From Pelomyxa schiedti (Eukaryota; Evosea; Pelobiontida; Pelomyxidae), in NCBI GenBank assembly GCA_020536535.1, contig JAHLWZ010000761.1:1-46487 (forward strand): a stretch of 46,487 bases of DNA. The letters run 5' to 3'. Made by a program: the position numbers and the translations under genes. Every line of letters starts with the position of its first letter. The first letter of the stretch is position 1. The notes beneath the pieces are model-generated. The model searched no databases. It was given only the letters and a program-made list of their open reading frames with translations, and was not told the origin of the DNA. Below, in pieces: positions 20,418 to 33,100 of the stretch.

Positions 20418-21516
20418 ATGCTGCGCATGTTTGTCACGGACGTTAACTTTGACCACATGACACTTGAGGCAGTGATCGAGGGACAAGCTCAAAGGCAAAT
20501 CTGCTTGTGTCTCGTCGGCTCCACGAGGAAATTCAAAATGAACGTATCCACGCCGACGCCTCTTCGCCCTTGTTTGGAACCTATCGTGCCCCCGTCGTGC
20601 TACGTCGCCGGGCCCTCGCCGTCCCATAATCCCGCTCTGCCGGCTGATATTGCTGTGGCTTGGTGCCACGAGACCCTGGACTCCTCGGCGGTCCCTCTTC
20701 TTCACCCTGGGATGCCGGAGCCAGCAGTCAATTTCGTGCGATGTGGCGGACTCTCCTTCTGGAGGGGACAGAGAATTGTGGGAGCAGTAACTATTTCGAA
20801 AGACAGTCTGAGGGGCCTGGGATTGGCGACTCTCTCTTTTGCTAGTACTACGTATCCAAAAACTTGGACTGAAGAGGGGTATCTTCAATTTTTTTTTTGG
20901 GGGGGGGGGGGGACACAACTTACCACGTTGAACTAATTTAATATTACTGTTCATACTATCAAACAAATATGCAATTGCTCAAGTGAGTAGGTTCTGCCAG
21001 CTTTTTGGAAGCGTGTTCAGGGATTTTGGAAACCCGAAAAGTATGCGCTGGGTACCCCCAAGCACCCAGCCCACATTCCCACTTGGAGGTTTTGCATTTA
21101 TCCTAAAAGTGGGAGTAATGTCCGCCTCTCCTCTTCTCAGCATACAGCCCGAACCTCAACTCCCCTCAGTTATAATAAAGTACGCAATACCCGCACATTC
21201 CTCATCACCAAATCATTTCACCTCCACTACAGTCACACCCACAACGCCGCACACAACACCAAGAACTTCAAACACTACCTCAAACAAAGCCAATACCACC
21301 GCTGCAACACCAGGACCGGTGGAAATCCTAGACACTAGCAGCATTCCCATCAACCCAGAGCACATCCTGCTGTGCACAACATGCCACCAAAACGCACGCA
21401 GTGTAGTGCTCATGCCTTGCATGCACATCCTCACATGCAGAGACTGTTCTTCATCACTAACCACATGTCCCGTTGACGCCCTCCTCATACAAAGGAAGCT
21501 CTGTATTTGTCCATAG
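20418..21516 (+). CDS. RING-finger protein (putative E3 ubiquitin ligase)
   Basis: Two exons joined across an intron of about 120 bp (roughly 20879-21000). The N-terminal 150 residues are unrecognised (SFWRGQRIVGAVTISKDSLR, GLGLATLSFAS). A Thr/Ser/Pro linker follows. The C-terminus is a RING of the MUL1/IAP type (about 48 residues): ILLCTTCHQNARSVVLMPCM, HILTCRDC, then TCPVD. Spacing CxxC-x10-CxH-x3-CxxC-CPxD fits, but the last zinc ligand is Asp, not Cys. RBX1 also uses Asp at its final ligand, so zinc binding is still possible. The protein ends 13 residues after the RING, as is usual for C-terminal RING E3s. Confidence 0.75.
20889..20912 (+). repeat. T10-G14 homopolymer junction
   Basis: Ten T are followed directly by fourteen G inside the intron of the RING gene. 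The G run could form a quadruplex or be a sequencing or length artefact. Confidence 0.7.
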
Positions 21517-21644
21517 TAACAACCAAAAAGCCATGCACCTCCCAAATTTGATTCTCCGATTCGAAAAAAGATCTTCATCACCAAGTTTTTGTTCTCATAA
21601 CGTTTTCCAACAGACACACAGCGAAACGCACACAGCCGAGGGAC

Positions 21645-24600
21645 ATGAGCAACCAGGGCGGCGGAGATGGGACCGGCGGGAGTGGAACCCACGACCTCGG
21701 GGTTAACCCCTCTTCCGATGAAGGCGCTGTTGAAGCAGGGGGATTAGTTTTACCTCCGTCGTTGATGTCTGACCTCCAAAGGGTTAGCCTTCTTGGCCTG
21801 TACAAATATTATTTGTTTTGGGTTTTTTTTTTTTTTTTTTTTTTTTACCCAAAAAATCCCCAAGTCAAATAACGACAAAGTCACTGACAAAACAACACCA
21901 AAAAAAAAAAAAAATGTACCTTTAAAATAAAGCTCATTCTTCCTGGTGTGGGAGTAGTTGCTGGGGTGAGTGAATTCTTGTGGGTTGTTTGCAAGGCCTT
22001 GATACTGAGGGAAACTAGCTTACATTTATGTGACGGTGTTTTGAGGCTCTTGGAGAGTACTGGTTGTACAACACCATTTCTGGCCCACACTATTACTACC
22101 GAGATACAAGAAACCAGTTATTTTTGAAGCCCCCCACAAACCTTTCATATCGGGTAACCATTAATATGTAGGTTCTGCACCAACACTTTTCCGCAGTAAC
22201 TGTGTAGCTACGAGGCTCGTTTCCCAGTACTTCAAGCTGCGTGGAGCTGCCTACTTAAAGCACTGCTTGTCACATATAATAAGCACACTACAGTCAGAGC
22301 CCAGTTTAGAAGTTGATTGTTACTCTCCTATGGGTTCTGACTTAATTTGGTGAAATGCAGGTTGATATTGTCAAATTGCAGCAAGCCTCCAATGCAAATG
22401 TATCAAGTACTCCCGGAAGTGGTGACCAATCATTTTGGGAATCAAAAGCAAAGGACAACGCCATACGAGTTGTACAATTGTCACAGCGTTTATTTGATCA
22501 CATTTGTAATTCAGTGGATCAATGTCCGATGTGAGTAGGTTCACCTTCACTACATACTGTTGTGGTTCATTTTTTTTTTTAGGAATTTTCGAGTGCTCTT
22601 TGCCCATGCCAAACAACAAGCTCAACACAAATTCCCTGCGGCTGCTTCCCTGGTTGTTGGAGGCTTTGTGTTTCTACGATTTTTGTGCCCAGCAATTGTT
22701 GCTCCTGAGGCACATGGATTGCTATCTGGTTATAAAGTTTACACTTTGTAACCTCTAATGTTCTGGTCCAGGATCTATGTCCCAAACAATGAGACGCAAC
22801 TTAGTTTTAGTCAGTAAACTTCTGCAAACGTTGGCAAATGGAGTAACAGAAGGTCTCGTATCACATCCAGCTTTTACTGCCTTTTTGACAATAAACTGTG
22901 AAGCGTGCTCCTCCTTTTACACAAATCTAACTGTATGTCTTCAAGTTTTTTCTGCACTCCTTAAGAAACCCAAACAGAGTGTTGCAATTGATACCACCCC
23001 CACGGCAACTTCAGTCACACCATATGCACTGATGACAGACGATTTGACCTACATTTTTACCAAAGTGTTTCAGAATATCGAAATCTTCAATGACAGTGCA
23101 AAGGACTTACTTGTGCGTTGTTCCTTTTTTTTTTCAGCACTTACTCTGCAAAGGAAATGAGAAAACAAGTTCAAGAGCTTGTGAATTCGGCAACAGTTCT
23201 CGAGAAAGGGAACAAGCTACTTACGAAGCTCTTCAAAAAGTATACAAAAGCTGCCGCAGCTACAACACAAGCGGTTGCAACAACAGTATCACCAGAAGAG
23301 GCATTAAAGAAGGTGCGTGATAAATCATCTGAGGAAAACCAACAGCCTTGCTAATAAAATTTGTAAGGATATTGCCTCCAAGCTGGATGAACTTACGTGC
23401 ATGGCTCGCACAAATAATGAATCTGAAACAATGACGAAAATTAAAGTAGTTCTACATCTCAAACATAAGTCAATTGATGTGACACAGAAAATGCAACAAG
23501 AAATTGAACAACTCAAAAAGGATATCCAAATAGAGAGAGATATGCGACTCAAACTTGGGAAAGAAGTTGACAAAAAGCATGGCACCTCACAAATCCCTCG
23601 GCTGTTTTCCAAGGGCATTTCTACCTCTTCTGCTGTTGAGGCAGTTACAAAATTTGAACCGTTACCATCTAAGGTAATGTTTTCAGTCTGTTGCTTATAA
23701 TTCTTACTTTTTTTTTTTTTCAAGGAACTTGCCACAAGTGCAAATCAGCGTACTCCGGTGCTAGCCCCACTTGAGTTCTCAGACCCACTATCTACTATTG
23801 TACAAAAACCGGCACCACCCCAACTTGCACCTCTTGTTCCATCACCCTCCCAGATTCACTTTCAGAACAGCACCAAACAGTTTCAGGTAACTCCACAGTT
23901 TTCCCTTTTACTCTGAACCAAACCAGGATTTAAATTTGCTTATAGATGCCGCTTTTCAAAGAATCGATAACATTCTCATGAGGATGGATGATACAACAGT
24001 TATTTACAAGTCAATCATTCTCACAGTAGGCACTGTTATGAAAGATTTAACTAGGGTAGTTTACCGTATGAGAACTGGCAAGTCTGAAAATAACTCCCCT
24101 CTTTTTGTCAGGTTATCTCTATCCCATTTAGCGAGCCATTTGAGGCAACCCCTGTAGCAGCGTTGCAGTCCGCTGCAATTGGTTCTGTTACGCCGGATCA
24201 AGTTGAACACCTAATGTAATATTTTTGGTAGCTCCCAAATAAGAGTGTGTTTAGGAAGATATCAGCACGAGTACTTGGCCAGTGCCGTGAATATGTAATG
24301 AACACCTTGACTCAAGACTTGACGTTGTCCAGTTTACCTTCCCTGATAGTTAGGGCTTTTTACATCAACAATGTAATTCCTGCAAGCCCTTCCATCCTGC
24401 ACCAACTCATTCAAATCCCTTCTCCTCCTCCCCCTCCCCCTCCGCCTTAGATGTTGGAATCGTGCTGCACAGCCCTAGGTTTCGCCCTCCCCCAACCAGC
24501 ACTAAACTTCCCCCCACCAACACCAAGCCCCGACGGCTTCCGCAATATCACGCCCGAATTCAGCACGGCCCCGCCGCAGCCGTCCCCGCGGCTACCCCCA

Positions 24601-25173
24601 CCACCGCAACAACATCAGTATCAGTATCAGCAGCAGCAGCAGCCACAATTTCAGCCGCAGCAACCAGCTCCCGCCCCGCCACCGACTGCCCCCACGCAAT
24701 CCTCAGCTTCCCCACCGCTGACTCCCACCACCTCACCGCACCCGGCATCTCCCCCGCAGCAGCCCTCCACCATGGCTCCCCTTCCACCCCCGGCGTCGCT
24801 GGCCCCTCCCCCTCCTCTCCCGACAGCTTCCGCTCCCACCACCACCACCACATCCCCCGCTTCTTCCACTTCCCCACAGCTCACTCCCACCACAGCAACC
24901 CCGGCGCCAGCAACAACTGCCTCATCCTCCTCTGCAACTCCGGCACCCATTCCAAATAACAGTTCCCCCACTTCCTCCAGCAACAGCCCAACCACCACAC
25001 CAGCAGCAACACCCACAACCACAGTCACAGTGACAGTAACAGGAGCCGGAACAGTACAGAACCCACCCTCTTCGTCGGCTTCTTCTTCAGCCTCACCTAC
25101 ACAAGGAATAAGGCAGCCTCGACCTGCCTTCCAGACAGCTTTTGTACCTGCCACCCCTCAGAAACGTTGCTGA
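21645..25173 (+). CDS. RasGAP-domain protein with coiled coil and Pro/Gln-rich C-terminus
   Basis: GTPase-activating protein for Ras-type GTPases. After a Gly/Ser-rich first exon and an intron with a T24 tract comes the GAP domain: LRLLESTGCTTPFLAHTITT, the arginine-finger motif TLFRSN, CVATRLVSQYFKLRGAAYLK, SVDQCP, then VVGGFVFLRFLCPAIVAPEA (the FLR signature) and RRNLVLVSKLLQTLANGV. Both catalytic elements are present. Downstream exons encode a helical region (KQVQELVNSATVLEKGNKLL, MQQEIEQLKKDIQIERDMRL), a second helical block (LLIDAAFQRIDNILMRMDD) and, from 24451, one long exon of about 240 Pro/Gln/Ser/Thr residues ending ATPQKRC-stop. No C2, PH or IQ motif was seen, so I cannot assign it to IQGAP, NF1 or SynGAP types. 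Confidence 0.85.
21823..21846 (+). repeat. T24 tract in RasGAP intron 1
   Basis: Twenty-four consecutive T lie inside the first intron of the RasGAP gene. Similar T10-T18 runs precede many acceptors in this window, but this is the longest. Confidence 0.8.
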
Positions 25174-25286
25174 CGACGAGTCACATCAGGTCCAGTCCAG
25201 GATTCAGTATCGAAAATGGAATTGGGTTTTTTTGGTTGTACTCTAGTATCCGTGAACAATAAAATAAGATTTTCTTTTTTCTTTCG

Positions 25287-27104
25287 TCACACCCGCCAAC
25301 AGGGTTGGAGGGCATGCCCCCCTTTGAGCCGCAGGAAAAAGCCTGGTAATTGTTGTTGGAGCATTGTGAGTTCATCAGAGTTTAGGAACAGGAACTTCTC
25401 TAGCAATACTGTGCAAGGGCGCCATCGAGAAAGAACAGTAAACAAGGTCTTACTTGTGAGTGGAAGGCCCAGGAGAGAAACACAATCAAAGTCGAAGAGC
25501 TGCGAGCCGAGAATTTGCAGTAGGCCTGTTGTTTTGGTTACTTCACTGGCATCACCTGTTAAGAGAAAAACTAAAAAGGATACATACAAATAGTGCCTTC
25601 AGAGCAAGATACACCATCCTCAAAGCACATATGCTTCACCTTAAGCTGGTGCAGCCGTTTTGGAGTGTTTTCGGAATCAATGAATTCGATGGGCTCATTG
25701 CAATCAAAATTCACTGATAAGCACGATAGTGTGGGAGATGACCGGCACAGACGTTGTAATCCAACTAGATTTCCGCTTGACACAAACAGGCCCAGGTGCG
25801 AAAGACGAGGTAAACGGGACAGGAGAAGGACCTGCAGGTCAGACAGTTGGGTCTTCATAAGTTTCAAGCAAGATAGATTGACACAGTTCCTGGATATCGC
25901 CTCCACCACTCTTAGGTCAATAGTTCTCCAGGTCCAGTAGACTTGGCATTTGTAAGAAAGCATGCTTATTTTTCTGATTCTGAAACGTACGATCCATTTT
26001 GGTCAGAAGTGGGCATTGTACAGTTAAACATTCCACAGACTTCCAGGTCAATCCACAGCAAGATATATACTTGAGAAGGCTTGGGAACGTGGTAATATCC
26101 AGAGTTGTCTTAGCTGCCGATGTGTGAAAAACCAATCTGTTCAAGTTTGGAAACCTGGGCAGCAGAAAACAAAGAACAGATGGTGTACTGTAGGAAAAAT
26201 TGAGTTCTTCGATTGGGAATGGAGTTTCATTCACTGAACCCAGCACACCACTTGGGTGGTGTGTCCATTCTATATGAACTCGCTTCAAAGCTGGGAGAGC
26301 CGCGAAAAAGGAATCTACCATTCTCCAGTTGTCAATATCGACACGGTTGGAAACGTGAAGTTTTGCAAGGAATTTCGCTGTGGAGCACAGTTGCAATAGG
26401 GCCCGCAACGGTATGGTTGCTTTGACTCCACGGTAATCAAGAAGGTTAAGATCCTTCAAGTGAGTAAAGTTCAACTCAGGGATAGGAAATATATCCCAAG
26501 ATACGTGTATCAGTGTTAAAGCTTCGACGTGTGGAGCTACAGCTACAAGTAACCCGGACATTACTTGAATGCAATCACAGCGGATATCAACAACTTTTAG
26601 CTTCGGGGAGCAGAACAAGTCTGCGATAGCTTCCTGGACCCCCAGGCGTGGAATTTTTGTGAATGAAATAACAGCTGATATAGACTGGAGCAGAGGAGCA
26701 AGCCTTGAAACCCTAACCCACATGGCACAAGGATCCAGTATACCCGTGGGGCCAGGGTCCCGGCGGCAGCCCACATCATCAAACAGCAGATGGATTCCCG
26801 GCACACACCTCAAGTAGTACGCACACTCCAGCCTCTCCAACATACATCGTTTCACAACGACATTCAACTCCTGAAGTAACAAAAGTAAGCAAAACAAAAC
26901 AAAAAAAAAAAAAAAAAAAAGACGAAACTGAAACAGACGCGTAACATTGTACAGGGACCACACGTCGTTGCACGAAACTGCGTCCCTAATTGCGCGGCAT
27001 ACGGATCTCAACCCCACGACTTGTCTCGCATGTCCGCATACCACCATAACCTTGGCCACACAATAAAACACCTGCCCCAGTTCGTCGAGGTACCGAGTAG
27101 CCAT
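25287..27104 (-). CDS. F-box / leucine-rich-repeat protein
   Basis: Predicted SCF substrate receptor. ATG 27104 begins MATRYLDELGQVFYCVAKVM, then an F-box-like helix set (VGLRSVCRAIRDAVSCNDVW). A short intron with an 18-nt T tract (on the minus strand) separates this from a long exon of degenerate leucine-rich repeats: LKVVDIRCDCIQVMSGLLVA, VEALTLIHVSWDIFPIPELN, LKDLNLLDYRG, LPALKRVHIEW, FPNLNRLVFHT, then LSCLKLMKTQLSDLQVLLLS and LPRLSHLGLFVSSGNLVGLQ. The junction GTACGT...CCAAG near 25925-25980 restores the frame between the last two large exons. The stop is at 25287. The F-box is divergent, so Skp1 binding is likely but not certain. Confidence 0.72.
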
Positions 27105-27168
27105 GCCGACCAATAACCAAAAAAAGCCAAAATGCAATAAAATTTTAAAAATAGTACACAAACAAAAC

Positions 27169-30100
27169 TTAAGTCGACTGTGACGTCTTTAGGTCACCAA
27201 GTCTGGGAGGTGGGGTACTAGATTGTAGCAGTGTCAGTGTACTACTAGGTGTGATTGTAGTGTTACCTATCCCGAATGATGTGGGTGTTGTTGTTGTGGT
27301 GGTGGTGGTTGATGCTGGTGTTGATGTTGATGCTGCCGCTGGCGTTGCTGGTGGTGTGGGTGCTGTAAATGCTGATGCTGCTGCTGCTGTTGTTGTTGTT
27401 GGAGTGGTGGTAGAAGAAGGATGCGTTGCGTCTGCAGAATCAGAGGCTGTGAGTGACGACGACGACGAAGATAGCAACGAGGACGAACACAATGGGGGCG
27501 GGGTCGGGGAGGGGGATGACTTGCAGACGACGGCAAGGGCGTCCAGCCACGTGGTGCACGTGTGCTGGGTCTTGGCAACGAACACCATTATGGCGTTGTT
27601 GTTGTGCAGGCTGAAGGAATACGGCGACTGCTTCTTCACCGTCAGGTTGCTCGTGGGCATCACTCCTACGGCCGTAGCGGACTGGTTGGTTGGTTTGGTT
27701 AGTACTTGAAATTTTTGAAGTGATGATATATGTTTAGGTGATGTAGATTGCAGGACAAACCAACCTTGGAAGTGCGGAAAATGGTAAACTGGCTGTGGTG
27801 AAGAACACACCACTTTTGCGTTGTTGCCGAGACCCCTTTTTTGGAGAGGATACCTTGCATTATGGGCAACGTTGGATTGAAGTGATCCAGTGGTGACTCC
27901 TGGAATTGATAGTACAAGTGTTCGAGAAAATCCCTGAAAAAAGTTCAGAGTGAAAAAAAAAAAGAGGTGGGGGAATACAAAGACACTGTAGCATGATTAA
28001 TTCCCTCCACCCATCGCTGGAGGGTTATCTTGGGTGTAGTCGTGCTCAATGCCCAACAAGCTTGAGCTATTGAAAGTACTGATTCCAAGGGAATATTAGA
28101 TGGCTGTGATCTTGTCCAGTACTTATTGGCAAATATCTGTAGGACTTGGTCCACCTTAGAGCTGGAACTTGGTTGTCCGCATGCACGGAAGACTCTTCTC
28201 AAAGCCATCTCAAAATCGAGCCCAGTAATGTCAATGCACATGACAAACTCTTTAAGCAGTTCGGACTGTGACGGATCAAGTATGTAATCACACAAGGCGG
28301 TGCAATCAAGAAACCAGCATGTGCTTGACAAAAAGTGAGCCACAGATTGAGGAGTAGAACCTATCACACGGCTTTCTTGTAACTTAGTGATTGAGTGCCA
28401 AGCGTTTTCCTTGAAGGCATTGACTGCAGATTCGTCAAGAGGACAAGGGGGTGGTGGGAGGGCTGTCCCGAAAACCGATGTCGGAGTAGAGTGTATTTGA
28501 GGGTGAGTTGTTGGAACAACAGTGGTGGGTAGGTTAATATCTTGATCTGGTGGCTGCTGTACCGTAGCATTTAGGGGAGGAGATTGTGGTATTGAAATGC
28601 TTTGAGCAAGGGAGTGTGTTTGTGAATACGTCCGCATATGTACATGTGTTTGGGTACCTGTCTTCGAAGGTGGAGGTACTGTGGAATGTGACTGGCCTGA
28701 AACAGGCAAGAGAGCAGTAGTTGACAGATGTAGCAGTGAGGGCAAGTGGTGTGAAGAAGCGGATGGCAACTGTTGTGCAGGACGCTGTGGGATTGGCTTT
28801 ACAACGTCTCCAACAGTTTGAGGTAGTTGCCAAAGCGAAGGAGACGATGCTGACGTAATACATAATTGAATTGGAGTCGGGCTTGTGGAACGATGCAACG
28901 TGGATGCAGAGTTACGAGGTACAACAGAAGCAACTGGGGTAGGTGTGGAACAATCGGGGGTACCACTAGAACTGGAGTGAGGTGGAATGCACAAGTCATT
29001 TGAGGGTATATTTTCTGCACATTTTTCGTGCATACTCACGTCCAGGCAAACTAATTTAATTAATTGCGAGATTGAGATATCGGTGCACACCTCTACAACG
29101 CAATGCCTGCTTTCCAACAGTGATATGTCTAGAGCATACAATGCAATATGCAACGGACTTGAAAGTGAAAGGTTCGAAGTTATGTTGATTATAGTGAGTA
29201 TCCCACGAACAGAGCTTTCGATCGTCCGAACCTGTTGCGATGTACGTGTAACAATGGAAATGAAGATTAAATACTAACCACTCCAAATTATGGCAGGATT
29301 CTGTGAAACTAGTAGGAGGCAAGTGATTGCTCCCTTGTGGCCGCTCGATATCGTTTGAATGCAGTCCCGTGTCTTGACATCCCAAACTCTTATTGTCTGA
29401 AGGAGAGTTAGTAGTGAGACTAAACAATAGAAATTAACTTTGTCCCAAGAGCAACTCCAAACCCTCACGCCAATACTGAGAAGATCGTTCACTCGTGTGG
29501 CATTCAGAATCCCTTTGCATGAACGCTGCTAAATATGGGTTGGTTATAAGTTCAATCTGTATTTACACACCTCTGCATCCCAAACAACGATTGTGTTATT
29601 TGCGTGGGCGGTCCAAATTTCTTCAGAAGAGCCCCTTCCTGGCACAACAGCCATGGCGGTGACCGATGACCTCTCCCGGTTAAACTCCGGGGTGATTTTG
29701 TATGTCTATTTGGCATTAGTTTTTCGAGAAGAAGGAATGAAGTAGCGCACTTTGGTATCACATGTACATATCCCCTGTGGGGTCCCTATCCATACATTTG
29801 TACCACATACAATGACTTTGAAAACGAGTGTATGGAATTGTATAACCTTGATGCTCTCCAAAGCCTTAAAATTTACAACATTAGAAGCTAGAAATTGCAT
29901 TGGCATGGGGTATCACAGGAGACCAGATGCGAATGGTCTGATCGGCACCAGTGGTCCAAATTTGTTTCTTGTTGACAACAATGATGGATTGGATGGGACC
30001 GCGATTATGTGCTTTCACTGTCCGTCCATAGTTGCCATTCTTAGTTGAGTTAGGAATCCTTGGCATAAATTGAAGGTAATTACAATATCGTACACTCGTA

Positions 30101-33100
30101 GATTGCAATCATCACATGCCACCCAAACGGTATCAAATATTGAAACTAAAGCCCGAACTGCACTGTTAATGAGTATATCTGGTTTGGCTTGCAATGAGGT
30201 CTGGTCTTCATGAGAGAAAGAATAAAAAATTCTATACTACAACCTCCTTATCAAAAATTTGAATAGAGCCATTTTTCCCCCCACATCCAACCCAGATATG
30301 GTTGTTGCATTGAATTAGGCATGTCACTGGTCCAAGTGTGGTAACTTGTTTGAGCAGTTGCCCTGTAGAAGAAACTAACCCCTTTCCCTTTCGTGAGGAA
30401 AAATATGCACAGGGGAAAGCAACCTTGTCTCCTCTTTCTTCAGCACAAACAGTTTCAATCAGTTCTTCAACAATTTTGGCTCCTCTGGGCTTTGCAGAAC
30501 TGCCTTCTGAATTCATACGTGTGCCGTCAAGTGTTTTATTTACTCTCAACGGCAAAGGGAGCCGCGCTAGGGGTGGAGGTGGCGGCGGCGGAGGGGGAGG
30601 AGGTGGTGGCGGAGGCGATTGAGGAAGAGGAGGTGATGGGGGAGGTGATGGAGAGTGCGAGAGAAGTTGAAGTTGAGAATTGGACTGGGGGTGAGATTTG
30701 GGTGGGGCCATTATGGGGAACGCTGGTGTTGAGGGAGATGTTGATAGTTTAGCTGGGTGAACAGTATCTCTTCTTGCTACATTAACTGGGCCTGAACTCA
30801 TAAGTGCCCTAGGATAAACGCCAATACTGGAACTGAGGTTGGTTGTACCTAACTGCGGGATTGTGGCATGTGGTGGAGGGGGAAAAACTGTATGTGTCTG
30901 CAATAAAGAAGCACAACTACTACTGGAACTTAAGGCCACGGAAACAGGTCCATTTACTGGATGGCTGGCTAAAAAGAGTCCCATGATCTTTGCATTTTGT
31001 ATCAGCTGTTTCCCCAAATCAGTGGCTTCCTGTTCCCAGTCATCATGATTTTTTTTTGCAGTCATATAGTTTTGTGTGGCTTCTTGTGAAGAACTTGATT
31101 CCGGCTTCGTGGGAAAGGGTGGCTCTGCTTTCAACTTCCTTGCTAAATCGTACCACTGCTTTTCCTCAAGTGATGCTGTGGAGGGTGATATCCATGGTGC
31201 CTGATTGGTAACTGACCCAAGAGTTGGTGGGGGAGGTGTGGGGATGAACTTCACAGTTTCAAAATGAGAAAGAATTAAAAAAGAGAGTATACTGTACCTT
31301 CTCTGCTGACATTGAAATGGGACAGAGAGCTTTTAGTGCTGCACTAAGATCTGGTTTAAGAGGTTTCAAAAGTCGCTTTTTATACTGCTCTGGGAGAGTG
31401 GAAATTGCGTGCTTTAATATTCTTAAAAAAAAAAACCTGTGAAGAAATCAATACCTCAGCCCTTTCACCCAGTTTGGCGCGCAGCATTGCAACAGCTTCA
31501 TCCATAAGATCGTTTTGTTTTTTTTCGTCATCAATTTGCTTTTGAAGTAGTGATTGAGCCTCACGAACTTTGTCCAGAATCTGGTTTGCTTTTTGTTGAT
31601 TGTTTTCACCTATATGCAGTCAATGGTTGAATTCTGTACAACACATGCCAAACGGAGTTATTTTCAACTAATAACTCCGTTGTAATTTTCTTATCAATAG
31701 GACTTTAATTTCTAGTTAAACAGTTTTGCATAAAAAGCATACAAACATTGCTGTTGGTACTGCTGCAAGTCATAGTGTAGTTCTTGGTTCTCTTGCACAA
31801 GAGTCACCACTTTCGTTGTTAGAAATTGGACTTGCTCAGAAAGCACTTGCTCTTGTTGTGGGAAAAAAGTTAATGAAAGATTTACACTTGGAACTATATT
31901 TACCTTGTGAATGAGCCTCTTCCATGAGTTCCACAAGGTGCACTCGACCTCCCTTAATTTGAATGTTGAGCTTGATCTGATGACTTGAGTCAAGGAGGAC
32001 CCCCTAAAACAAGAACAGTTTGTTATGTAAATAAAGGGAAATATCCAGGAGTAATACACTACTAGGGGCATCTTGTGCTACTTTTTTATGCTCTTGAAGT
32101 TCTTGAAGAGTAGCTGAATGGGCTTTTTTCTCAGTGTCCAACTCGAAATTTAGTCGCTTGTTGCACTGTTCCTGGTTAACGAGAAGAAAAAAGTGGGAAA
32201 AAAAGCGAACATCATCAATTTCTTTCAATTCGCTCAGAAGAGATTGCAGTTGTGCCACAGTCTGTTCCCTCAGGGAAGTTCCTTTCTGCTTCTCATCACC
32301 AAGTTGCTACATTTTGTTAGCCATCACTAACCCTGGTGCTGGAATAACTTGTTCAAATTCTTGTCTATCTCTTTCTCTCACTTCTGCCATTATCCTGAGA
32401 AGCATGAGAACAACTGGTGTATGAAACATACCTACTGTTGGTAGGTGGTAATCTGCTCTATGAGACTAGCAATTGTTTCTTTGAGATGTGCTGCTTCAGA
32501 CTGTGACCTTTTCCATCGTTCCTCAAATGATAAATCGCCCTCCAATTCACCTGCTTTAGTTACACACTTCGAAATAAAAGTTTCTTCTACTTTGGATATC
32601 TTCCTCAGAGGTGCTCTCTAAGATATGTTAGCGTTTGTGCTATTTCTAATCACTCAAACTTGGTTTGCTTGTAGCACTGGTACTTCCATAGTCAGAATCA
32701 TCACCATTAGATGAAGCATTTGACTTGTCACTCGCATCGCTGTCTGTGTAAGTGTAGTCACTGCTATAAGAGCCACTGCTACTTCCATTGCCATTTTCAC
32801 TGCTGGCAGACGAGTCACTCTGATTCCCGCCACTGTCAGTGTCACTGCCGCTGCTGCTGCTGCTGCTGTCACTGTCACCGTCACCGTCACTGTCATCACC
32901 CTGCCTTGCCTTCAGGGGTGTTCCAGAATGTTCAGTCCTCAAACTGTCTCTGTCCTTATCCACAGTCTCCGGCGGCAGCGGCTGTGTTGCCGATAATGAT
33001 GATGATGACGGCGATGGCGAAGACAGCGAAGACGGCGACGGCAGCGGCGACGGTGACGGCGGCTGCGGCGGCGTACTTATGTTTGGGCTACTGCCACACT

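Noticed and set aside
24560-25154. Val/Gly/Ala-rich minus-strand open frames
   Set aside because: Complement of the Pro/Ser/Thr/Gln-rich last exon of the RasGAP gene.
27251-27709. Val/Asp-rich plus-strand open frame of 152 codons
   Set aside because: Complement of the PH domain and Thr/Pro-rich tail of the minus-strand Sec7-PH gene, which carries recognisable domain motifs.
29881-30108. Treating the WD40 region as a separate small WD-repeat gene
   Set aside because: The flanking exons join in frame on both sides to the Pro-rich exon and to the C1 domain, so one large gene fits better.
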